Shown piece after piece: positions 34,436 through 41,937 of a DNA stretch of 64,000 bases. Source of the DNA: Acidovorax sp. CCYZU-2555 (GTDB taxonomy: Bacteria > Pseudomonadota > Gammaproteobacteria > Burkholderiales > Burkholderiaceae_C). Within the stretch, counting starts at the first letter, position 1; the number at the start of each line of letters is the position of its first letter. The stretch is from NCBI RefSeq assembly GCF_018413525.1, contig NZ_JAHCDD010000008.1, forward strand, positions 1 through 64,000, given 5' to 3'. A program made the translations under genes and the position numbers. The notes beneath the pieces were generated by a model that saw only the letters and a list, made by a program, of their open reading frames with translations, ran no database searches and was not told where the DNA came from.

Positions 34436-35416
34436 CTATTTCGCCAGCGACCCCATGGCGTCGAGCAGCCGCGTCATCTGGCGCTGGTCGTCCTGCACAA
34501 ACGCGGTCGTGGCGGCGGGCGACATCACCAGCCGCTCGGAGCCCTGCGACAGCAGGAACTGCCGGAAGCTTTCGTCGGCCAGCGTGGCGTCCAGCGCCTG
34601 CGTCAGCTTCTGCAACACGGGCGCAGGGGTGGCGTGCGGCGCCGACAACGTATACCAGGTCGATGACTCGGCATTCGCGATGCCGGCTTGCGCCAGCGTC
34701 GGCACCTCGGGCAGCAGTTCCGAGCGCTGGCGCGAGGAATAGGCCAGCGCCTTGAGCTTGCCCTCTTTCACAAAGGGCAGCACCGCCGCCAGGTTGAGCA
34801 TGGCCAGCTGCACCTGGCCGCCGAGAACATCCTTGAGCGCTGGGGCCGCGCCGGCATAGGGCACATGGGTGAGCTTGACGCCGGCCCGCTGCTGCAGCAG
34901 CACGCCGCCCAGATGGGTGGCGCCGCCAGTGCCGGCCGACGCGTAGTTGAGTGCTTCTGGCTGCTTTTTCGCCAGCGCGAGCAGTTCGGCCACGCTGTCC
35001 ACCTTCAGCGCCGGGTTGCTCACTAGCACGTTGGGCTGGTTGGCGACCACGCCGATGAAGTCGAAGTCAGCCACGCCGTCGTAGGGAATTTTCTGCATCA
35101 GCGGCGTGACCACATGGCCGGCCGAAGTGCTGATCAGCAAGGTATAGCCATCGGGCTTGGCACGGGCCACGTAGCCGGTGCCTATGGTGGCGCCGCCGCC
35201 CGCCTTGTTTTCGACGATGACCGGCGTCTTCAGCCGGCTCTCCAGTTGGCGCGCAAGCGTGCGTGCGAGGTTGTCGGCAGGGCCGCCCGCGGCATAGGGA
35301 TTGACCAAGGTGATGGCGCGCGCCGGCCAGGGGTCCTGGGCCGCGGCCAGGCCGCAAGCGGCAAGGGCGGCCAGCGCCAGCACGCTGCGGCGTAGGCAAA
35401 GTGAAGTGGCAAACAT
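34436..35416 (-). CDS. Bug/TctC-family substrate-binding protein
   Basis: 326 residues. Signal peptide LRRSVLALAALAACGLAAA before QDPWPARAITLVNPYAAGGPADN; also VIVENKAGGGATIGTGYVARAKPDGYTLLI, LNYASAGTGGATHLGGVLL, LTHVPYAGAAPALKDVLGGQ, all typical Bug segments. Lies 30 bases after the flavin-reductase-like gene in the same direction, so probably one operon. Its ligand is unknown; no membrane subunits are adjacent. Confidence 0.9.
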   Translation of the reverse strand: MFATSLCLRRSVLALAALAACGLAAAQDPWPARAITLVNPYAAGGPADNLARTLARQLESRLKTPVIVENKAGGGATIGTGYVARAKPDGYTLLISTSAGHVVTPLMQKIPYDGVADFDFIGVVANQPNVLVSNPALKVDSVAELLALAKKQPEALNYASAGTGGATHLGGVLLQQRAGVKLTHVPYAGAAPALKDVLGGQVQLAMLNLAAVLPFVKEGKLKALAYSSRQRSELLPEVPTLAQAGIANAESSTWYTLSAPHATPAPVLQKLTQALDATLADESFRQFLLSQGSERLVMSPAATTAFVQDDQRQMTRLLDAMGSLAK

Positions 35417-35446
35417 GTCTCTTTTTCTTTCTTGGAGTTGAACTGG

Positions 35447-36106
35447 TCAGTCCGCCGAGCCTTCGCCGCCAGGAGGCTTTTGCAGCATCGGGCGGTGAAA
35501 GACTTCTCCCAGGCCGCTGTAGAACGGACCGCCCAGCCGCGCCACGGGTCGCATCTTCTGGGCATCAACACGGTGGCCGTCATAGACCGCGTTCGACAGG
35601 TGAAACGCCACCACTTCACCGATGTAGAGGGTGTTCACGCCGCGCCCCAGCGTCACGGCCTGGTCGAGCCGGCATTCCATCTGCACCGGCGACGACGCAA
35701 TGCGCGGTGCGCGCACATGGCGGCTGGGCAGCAGCGGCAGGCCCAGCGCCTGGGCCTCGCTGATGTCCGGCGGGTACTCCCAGGCGCTCTGGTGCATCTC
35801 TTCCATCGTTGCTTCGGTGGCCACGTTGACGACGAACTCGCGGCTGGCAAGGATGTTGCGCGCGGTGTCCTTGATGGCGCCGTCGCCGGCGCGCAGCGCA
35901 ATGTTCACCGCCAGCATCGGCGGGCTGGTGGCGACGTAGTTGTAGGAGCTGAAGGGCGCCACGTTGACGCGCCCCGCGGCATCGACCGTGGTGATCCAGG
36001 CAATGGGCCGCGGCACCACGCAACCGACCAGCAGACGGTAGGCGGTTTCGGTGTCGAGCGCATCGTGCTCGACGCAGGTGAAGTCAGTGGGTTGTGGGCG
36101 GTTCAT
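35447..36106 (-). CDS. Flavin reductase-like domain protein (FMN-binding split barrel)
   Basis: 219 residues from the ATG at 36106; the upstream open frame is non-coding. Motifs of the flavin reductase-like family: RLLVGCVVPRPIAWITTVDAAGRVNVAPFSSYNYVATSPPML, NILASREFVVNVATEATMEEMHQSA, SPVQMECRLDQAV and TLYIGEVVAFHL. Members bind FMN and either supply reduced flavin to a monooxygenase or act directly. It precedes the Bug gene and lies near the MetR-like/mesXD locus. Confidence 0.88.
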   Translation of the reverse strand: MNRPQPTDFTCVEHDALDTETAYRLLVGCVVPRPIAWITTVDAAGRVNVAPFSSYNYVATSPPMLAVNIALRAGDGAIKDTARNILASREFVVNVATEATMEEMHQSAWEYPPDISEAQALGLPLLPSRHVRAPRIASSPVQMECRLDQAVTLGRGVNTLYIGEVVAFHLSNAVYDGHRVDAQKMRPVARLGGPFYSGLGEVFHRPMLQKPPGGEGSAD

Positions 36107-36472
36107 GGCGCCCGATCGGTCTGTTGCACGCTTGTCTCCTGGTGAATTCCTCGCCCTTGTGGACCGGGCGCTGCATTGCTGCATTGTGGAAGTCGCACCC
36201 GCGCGCAGCCATGCCCTCGCAGCGCAAAGCTGGTATGCAAAGACTGTGGGTCGCATGGAACCCGGCGTTGCGCGCCAGCGCCTTGCAAGTTTTCGGCTGG
36301 CGGCATGGTCCGCAGCCGCTGCCTGCCTATTCGGGCCTTGCGAGCGACCGGCCATGCGTTCATGGAGACCGGCAACAGCGACGCGCTGATCGCGTACAAG
36401 CTGCGCAAATAAGCGCCTAGCGCCGGCCTGGGTTGGGCGCTGCCCAGGCGGCGCAAGCGGTTGGCGTTTTGC
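36107..36472. other. Intergenic region, flavin-reductase gene / MetR-like gene
   Basis: 366 bases, both flanking genes on the minus strand. It should contain the promoter of the flavin-reductase/Bug operon. Open frames here carry no recognisable family. No terminator or operator identified. Confidence 0.35.
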
Positions 36473-37381
36473 TCAGCCGGCTGCTTGCGCCATGGCGGCG
36501 TTGCGCTGTCGGGCCAGCTCGATGAAAGCGCGCACATAGTCGATGGACGTATCCGCCTCGCGCGCTCCCAGGAAAATCTGTTTGGCGATGCCGTGCACGC
36601 CCAGGCGAACCGGCACCACGTCCATCTTGGCCGCGTATTCCTCGACCAGCCAGCGCGGCAGCGCGGCCACGCCGCGGCCGCTGGCCACCATCTGCAGCAT
36701 GATGTCGGTGGTTTCAATGGCTTTGTGGCGTCTGGGCGTGACGCCGGCCGGCAGCAGGAACTGGTTGTAGATGTCCAGACGCTCGATGTCCACGGGGTAG
36801 CTGATGAGCACTTCCTTGGTCAACTGCTGCGGCTCCACATAGGCCGCGCCAGCCAAGGCATGGCCCTTGGCCACGACCAGCACCTGCTCGTAGTCGAACA
36901 CGGGCTCGAACTTCAGCCCGGGTTTGAACAGCGGGTCGGGCGTGACCAGCAGGTCGATCTCGTAGCCGAAGAGCGCGCCCAATCCGCCGAACTGGAACTT
37001 CTGCTTGACGTCCACATCCACGTCGGGCCATGCAGCCAGATAGGGTGAAACCACTTTGAGCAGCCACTGGTAGCAAGGGTGGCATTCCATGCCTATGCGC
37101 AGTGCGCCGCGCTCGCCCTGTGCGAACTGGCCCAGGCGCTCCTCGGCCAGGTCCAGTTGCGGCAGCACGCGGTTGGCGACCGCCAGCAGGTACTGGCCGG
37201 CCTGCGTCAGGCGCAGGCTGCGCCCTTCGCGCAGCCAGACGTCGCAGCCCAGTTGCTGCTCCAGCTTCTTCATGCTGTGGCTCAGCGCCGACTGGGTCAG
37301 GTTCAGCACGCCCGCGGCGGCCGTCAGCGAGCCTTGTTTTTCGACCTGCTGAACGATGGAAAGGTGGATGCGCTCAAGCAT
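36473..37381 (-). CDS. MetR-like LysR-family regulator
   Basis: 302 residues. Helix-turn-helix with QGSLTAAAGVLNLTQSALSHSMKKLEQQLGCDVWLR and an effector domain carrying the MetR-type signature LRIGMECHPCYQWLLKVVSPYLAAWPDVDVDV; MetR of enterobacteria has the same ECH-x-C-x-QWL core and senses homocysteine. Divergent from mesX-mesD, so control of this methionine synthase by homocysteine is the straightforward reading. Confidence 0.88.
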   Translation of the reverse strand: MLERIHLSIVQQVEKQGSLTAAAGVLNLTQSALSHSMKKLEQQLGCDVWLREGRSLRLTQAGQYLLAVANRVLPQLDLAEERLGQFAQGERGALRIGMECHPCYQWLLKVVSPYLAAWPDVDVDVKQKFQFGGLGALFGYEIDLLVTPDPLFKPGLKFEPVFDYEQVLVVAKGHALAGAAYVEPQQLTKEVLISYPVDIERLDIYNQFLLPAGVTPRRHKAIETTDIMLQMVASGRGVAALPRWLVEEYAAKMDVVPVRLGVHGIAKQIFLGAREADTSIDYVRAFIELARQRNAAMAQAAG

Positions 37382-37383
37382 TC

Positions 37384-37425
37384 AGATGAGCCTTATTCAT
37401 GGATTTATGAAATAAGACCATTTTA
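37384..37425. promoter_or_regulatory. Candidate MetR-type binding site upstream of mesX
   Basis: TGAG-CCTTA-TTCA at 37387-37399 differs by one base from the MetR consensus TGAA-N5-TTCA. It overlaps a second inverted repeat, TTCAT-N6-ATGAA, at 37396-37411. The stretch is AT-rich and abuts the start of the MetR-like gene. Confidence 0.45.
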
Positions 37426-37529
37426 CTTCATTGATCTTCCTGCCTACCATCGGCGCACTGGCCTGGAAAGTGATCTTGGTCTGCAACAAGCACCGTCCTT
37501 TCTCGCAAAAACAAGCCCACCCGATCGCA

Positions 37530-38513
37530 ATGAACCAAGAACTCAGCTTCAATATCAAGCGCATCTGTTTCGATGAGAACTATCAGCCATCGGACAGCAC
37601 GCGCATCACCACCAACTTTGCCAATCTGGCACGGGGAACGAGCAGACAACAGAATCTGCGCAACACGCTGCGCATGATTGACAATCGTTTCAATGACCTG
37701 GCGCATTGGGACAATCCGACGGGAGATCGCTACGCCGTCGAACTCGAGATCATCTCGGTCGAGATGGGCATTGAAGCCGCGGGCAGCAGCAATGCATTTC
37801 CGTTGATCGAGATACTCAAAACCGGCATTCTCGACAAGAAAGCGAACAAGCGCATAGCCGGCATCGCGGGAAACAACTTCTCTTCCTATGTGCGCGACTA
37901 CGATTTCAGTGTGCTGCTGCCCGAATACAACGCCAATCGAGCGGAATTCAGCACGCCAGCCGATTTCGGCGACTTGCACGGCAAGCTGTTCCAGCAATTT
38001 GCCAACTCGAGCGCTTACAAGCAGTGCTTCGACAAGCCGCCCGTGATCTGCATCAGCGCCTCGACCAGCAAGACCTATCAGCGCAGCGGGAACCAGCACC
38101 CTGTATTGGGCGTCGAGTACCAACAGAACGAGCTGTCTTCGACCGACCGATACTTCGCAAAAATGGGCCTGCAGGTTCGATTTTTCCTGCCGCCGAATGG
38201 CGTCGCACCCTTGGCTTTCTACTTTCAAGGCGACCTGCTGGCCGACTATTCGAATCTCGAGCTCATAGCCACCATCAGCACCATGGAAACCTTCCAGCGG
38301 ATTTATCGCCCTGAAATCTACAACGCCAATTCGGTGGCCGGGAAACTCTATCAACCGAGCCTGAAGAACCAGGATTACTCGTTGACGCAGATTGTCTATG
38401 ACCGCGAAGAACGCGGCCAGCTGGCAATCAAGCAGGGCCAATTTGCGCAGGAGCATTTCATCAAGCCGTACAAGAACGTGCTGGAAAAATGGGCGGCGAA
38501 TTTCGCGTTCTGA
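37530..38513 (+). CDS. mesX: MesX, DUF1852 protein required for folate-independent methionine synthesis
   Basis: 327 residues from the ATG at 37530, where the DUF1852 domain begins (LSFNIKRICFDENYQPSDSTRITTNFANLARG); a TTG farther upstream merely extends the frame. Other family segments are IDNRFNDLAHWDNPTGDRYAVELEIISVEMG and HPVLGVEYQQNELSSTDRYFAKMGLQVRFFLPP. Published genetics on the MesD family show that MesD needs a DUF1852 partner and oxygen. The biochemical role, perhaps generating the methyl donor, is not known. Forms an operon with mesD. Confidence 0.9.
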   Translation: MNQELSFNIKRICFDENYQPSDSTRITTNFANLARGTSRQQNLRNTLRMIDNRFNDLAHWDNPTGDRYAVELEIISVEMGIEAAGSSNAFPLIEILKTGILDKKANKRIAGIAGNNFSSYVRDYDFSVLLPEYNANRAEFSTPADFGDLHGKLFQQFANSSAYKQCFDKPPVICISASTSKTYQRSGNQHPVLGVEYQQNELSSTDRYFAKMGLQVRFFLPPNGVAPLAFYFQGDLLADYSNLELIATISTMETFQRIYRPEIYNANSVAGKLYQPSLKNQDYSLTQIVYDREERGQLAIKQGQFAQEHFIKPYKNVLEKWAANFAF

Positions 38514-38603
38514 TCCGCCAAACATTCTCTTCCATTCGAATAGCACGGCATCGCGCAGCCTGCCGTCATATTCCCCAAAACATGTCTTCAAAGGAATTCT
38601 CAG

Positions 38604-39629
38604 ATGTTTGAAACCTCCATCGCCGGCAGCCTGCCCAAGCCCGAATGGCTCGCTGAAACCAACAAGCTCTGGCCTCAATGGAAGGCTGAGGGCGATGCGC
38701 TGCGCCAGGCCAAGACCGACGCGACCCTGCTGTGGATCAAGGCCCAGGAAGACGCAGGCCTGGACATCGTCTGCGACGGCGAGCAATCGCGCCAGCATTT
38801 CGTGCATGGCTTCCTCGAGCAGGTCGAGGGCATAGACTTCGAGCACAAGGTGAAGATGGGCATACGCGACAACCGCTACGACGCCATGGTTCCGCAGGTG
38901 GTGTCGGCCCTGCGCCTGAAAGGCCGCGTGCATGCCTTCGAAGCCCAACTGGCGCGCGCGCACACCAGAAAGAAGCTGAAGTTCACGCTGCCCGGCCCCA
39001 TGACCATCGTCGACACCGTCGCAGACCGCTTCTACGGCGACAAGATCAAGATGGCGTTCGCCTTTGCCGAGTTGCTCAATCAGGAAGCGCTCGCGCTGCA
39101 AGCGGACGGCGTGGACATCATCCAGTTCGACGAGCCCGCCTTCAATGTCTACATGAAGGACGCCGCCGACTGGGGCGTTAAGGCGCTGGAGCGCGCGGCC
39201 CAGGGCCTGACCTGCACGACGGCGGTGCACATCTGCTACGGCTACGGCATCAAGGCCAATACCGACTGGAAGAGCACTTTGGGCGACGAATGGCGCCAGT
39301 ATGAAACGGTGTTCCCCGCGCTGGCCCGCAGCCGCATCGACCAGGTGAGCCTGGAATGCATCAACTCCCATGTGCCGCCCGACCTGATGCAGCTGCTGGC
39401 CGGCAAGGACGTGCTGGTCGGCGTCATCGATGTCGCCAGCGACGTGGTCGAGACGCCCGAGCAGGTGGCCGACACCATAGGCCGGGCACTGCAGTTCGTG
39501 CCGAAAGAGCGGCTGTTCCCTTGCACCAACTGCGGCCTGGCGCCCATGGGACGGGACGTGGCTTGGCGCAAGCTCAAGGCGCTGGCCGAAGGCACGAAGC
39601 TCGCAAAGGAGCGATTGGCCGCGGCGTGA
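38604..39629 (+). CDS. mesD: MesD-type core methionine synthase
   Basis: 341 residues: only the catalytic MetE-like barrel, lacking MetE's N-terminal folate-binding domain. Zinc ligands are His209 and Cys211 (AVHICYGYG), Glu251 (SLECINS) and Cys310 (FPCTNCGLAP); homocysteine contacts include IAGSLPKP at the start and FDEPAF near 175. It methylates homocysteine. With mesX next to it, it fits the aerobic MesD family, which needs neither 5-methyltetrahydrofolate nor cobalamin. Confidence 0.92.
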   Translation: MFETSIAGSLPKPEWLAETNKLWPQWKAEGDALRQAKTDATLLWIKAQEDAGLDIVCDGEQSRQHFVHGFLEQVEGIDFEHKVKMGIRDNRYDAMVPQVVSALRLKGRVHAFEAQLARAHTRKKLKFTLPGPMTIVDTVADRFYGDKIKMAFAFAELLNQEALALQADGVDIIQFDEPAFNVYMKDAADWGVKALERAAQGLTCTTAVHICYGYGIKANTDWKSTLGDEWRQYETVFPALARSRIDQVSLECINSHVPPDLMQLLAGKDVLVGVIDVASDVVETPEQVADTIGRALQFVPKERLFPCTNCGLAPMGRDVAWRKLKALAEGTKLAKERLAAA

Positions 39630-39655
39630 CGCCCAGCCAGCCGCAGCGCCGCGTG

Positions 39656-41071
39656 CTACAACGGCAAGCGCAAACTTGCGCGCAATCCCGTGGGCGCGCG
39701 CGGCGTCAACACCACATCGCCGCCATGTGCATGCGCACAGGTGCGCGCGATCGCCAGGCCCAGCCCCAGGCCGGCGCTGCGCTCCTGGTTGCGCGCTGGA
39801 TCGGCGCGAAAGAAAGGCGCGAACACTTTCTCCAGCAGCGCCGGGTCTATGCCCGGCCCCTCGTCCTCGACATGGATGCACAGCATGGGCTCGGGGCCCT
39901 GGGTTTCCATGGCGATGGCCACGCGCGCCTGGCCGCCATGGCGCACCGCGTTGTCTACGAGATTGGACAGCGCGCGTTTGAGCGAGACCGGACGCCCGCG
40001 GAACACGGCCATCACCGCGTCTGCGGGCAGGGGCACCAGCTGCACGGGGCAGGGGCTCGTCAGCCGATACGGCCTGGCGACAGACTCCAGCAGCGCCCAA
40101 GGATCGACCACTTCGGTAGGCTCCTCGGCCGCATCGTCGCGCGCGAAATTGAGCGTTTCTTCGACCATGGTGCGCATGTCCGTCAGGGTCTCGATCATGT
40201 CTTCGCGCAGTTGGGGGTCGTCGACCAGGGCGGCTTGCAGGCGCAGTGACGTGATGGGAGTGCGAAAGTCATGCCCTATGGCGGCGAGCATGCGCGTCCG
40301 GTCCTGCACGAAGCGCAGCAGCTGGTGCTGCATGCGGTTGAACGCCGCCGTCAGCTCCCGGGCTTCGCGCGGACCGACGACCGGCAGGTTCTCCACCCGC
40401 TCCCCGCGCCCCAGGTGGCCCGTGGCATGTACCAAGGCCTTGACCGGCCGCAGGATGCGGCGCACGAACAGATAGCCGATCAGCAGCACGGGAAGGATGC
40501 TCACCGGAAGCGAAAAGCGCAGCATCTGCCACCATTCGTAGCCGCCCGAGGGCAGCTGCCAGCTGTTGAGCCAGCGCCCGTCGGGTAGCGCAATGGAAAT
40601 GCGCATTTGCAGCGCCGACCATTGGCGCAAGGCCAGCAGCTGGTCGCGCGCGGGACCGCCGTCGATGCGTTCGAGTTGCACCCAGACGGCCGTGGTCGAC
40701 GCCAGGCCCAGCCGTTCGCGCAGCAGAGCGGCCATGGCCAGCTCCTCGGCCTGCATCGCGTGCGGCGCCACTTCGGCCTGGTCAGACACCCACACGCGCT
40801 GGCCGTTGGCATGCATCGCGCGCAGTCCCGCCGACGGCTGTGCCGGGTCGCCATGCAGCACCAGGGCCTGGGCCACCGCATGGCGCTCGAGCACCTGCTG
40901 CTGCGAAATGGGGTGCACCAAGGCCCCCACCTGTTGCAGAAACAAAATGGCAATGCCGTGCGTGGCCAGCGCCCCAACCAGCAGCAGCAGGCCCAGCTGG
41001 TGCGCCATGCTGCTGGGCCAGTGCAGCCACGCCGGGCGCAGGCGCCAGCGCGCTTTCAGCGGCACCCTCAC
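39656..41071 (-). CDS. EnvZ-like sensor histidine kinase
   Basis: 471 residues. Membrane helices near 23-48 (LGLLLLVGALATHGIAILF) and 183-205 (MLRFSLPVSILPVLLIGYLFV) flank a periplasmic sensor of about 135 residues. HAMP at 206-260, dimerisation helix MLAAIGHDFRTPITSLRLQ (His267), N-box SNLVDNAVRHGG, and ATPase motifs DEGPGID, FAPFFR, GLGLGLAIA. Start overlaps the response-regulator stop by four bases. Convergent with mesD and, through its partner, divergent from the TonB receptor. Confidence 0.93.
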   Translation of the reverse strand: MRVPLKARWRLRPAWLHWPSSMAHQLGLLLLVGALATHGIAILFLQQVGALVHPISQQQVLERHAVAQALVLHGDPAQPSAGLRAMHANGQRVWVSDQAEVAPHAMQAEELAMAALLRERLGLASTTAVWVQLERIDGGPARDQLLALRQWSALQMRISIALPDGRWLNSWQLPSGGYEWWQMLRFSLPVSILPVLLIGYLFVRRILRPVKALVHATGHLGRGERVENLPVVGPREARELTAAFNRMQHQLLRFVQDRTRMLAAIGHDFRTPITSLRLQAALVDDPQLREDMIETLTDMRTMVEETLNFARDDAAEEPTEVVDPWALLESVARPYRLTSPCPVQLVPLPADAVMAVFRGRPVSLKRALSNLVDNAVRHGGQARVAIAMETQGPEPMLCIHVEDEGPGIDPALLEKVFAPFFRADPARNQERSAGLGLGLAIARTCAHAHGGDVVLTPRAPTGLRASLRLPL

Positions 41072-41835
41072 GGCAGGGCGACGCTGTCGACGGCCAGCAT
41101 GTAGCCATCGCCCCAGGCCGTGCGCAGCAAATGGGGCTCGCGCGGGTCATCTTCGAGCTTGCCACGCAGGCGGCTGACCTGGCGGTCTATGGTGCGTTCG
41201 AACCCGGCACGCGCCACGGCACCGCATTGCTCCTGAAGCTCCAGGCGACTGACGACACAGCGCGCCTGGCGCACAAACACGCCCAGCAGCCGCAGCTCGG
41301 TCGCGCTCAAGGTGACGACATGGCCATCGGCATGCGTCAGCCGGGCGAGGTCTTCGTCCAGCGTCCAGGGGCCGAAAGCGTGGCGCGTGGGCGCGCGCGC
41401 CACGGCTTCATCCGCGACCGCTGCGGGGCGCTGGACGGCGGCGGTGCGCCGCAGCACCGCGCGGATGCGGGCCAGCAGCTCGTCCGGCTCGAAGGGCTTC
41501 ACCAGATAGTCGTCGGCCCCGCGCTGCAGACCCGCAATGCGGTCCTGCACTTCGCTGCGTGCGGTCAAAAGAATCACCGCCGGCCCGTTCTGGGCACACA
41601 GTTCGCCGCACAGCGCGAAGCCGTCGCCATCGGGCAGCATGGCATCGAGCACCACCAGGTCGATGGGAGCGTGGCGCAGGATGGTCCACATCGCCGCCGC
41701 GGTGTCGGCCACACGCACATCAAAGCCCGCGCGGCGCAGCAGCACGGCCAGCGGTTCGCGGATCTTGCGGTGGTCATCGACGACCAGGATGCGCTGGGCC
41801 GCGGCAGGTAAATCGGTCGGAGGGAGGCGGCTCAT
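41068..41835 (-). CDS. OmpR-family response regulator
   Basis: 255 residues. Receiver with VVDDHRKIREPL, phospho-acceptor Asp64 in LVVLDAMLPDGDG, LLTARSEVQD and Lys in DDYLVKPFEPDEL; C-terminal winged helix (VVTLSATELRLLGVFVRQARCVVSRLELQ, FERTIDRQVSRLRGKLEDD). Overlaps the kinase gene by four bases. Divergent, by 102 bases, from the TonB-dependent receptor, which it may control. Confidence 0.93.
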   Translation of the reverse strand: MSRLPPTDLPAAAQRILVVDDHRKIREPLAVLLRRAGFDVRVADTAAAMWTILRHAPIDLVVLDAMLPDGDGFALCGELCAQNGPAVILLTARSEVQDRIAGLQRGADDYLVKPFEPDELLARIRAVLRRTAAVQRPAAVADEAVARAPTRHAFGPWTLDEDLARLTHADGHVVTLSATELRLLGVFVRQARCVVSRLELQEQCGAVARAGFERTIDRQVSRLRGKLEDDPREPHLLRTAWGDGYMLAVDSVALP

Positions 41836-41870
41836 GCGGTTGTCACAACTTGTCCAAACCGCAGTATCTC

Positions 41871-41889
41871 ATTACGTACGATTCTCATT
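41871..41889. promoter_or_regulatory. Possible Fur-type box upstream of the TonB receptor
   Basis: The stretch 41871-41889 ends in GATTCTCATT, which matches the right half of many Fur boxes in this group; the left half is poor. Position between a response regulator and a TonB receptor makes iron control plausible. Weak by sequence alone. Confidence 0.3.
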
Positions 41890-41937
41890 CCCTTTCGCAA
41901 TTACTGCCAATCCTGACCGCTGTCAGGTGGCTCCGCC

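Noticed and set aside
37428-40100. 890-codon minus-strand frame
   Set aside because: Spans several well-supported genes on both strands (mesX, mesD and part of a kinase) and has no recognisable domains.
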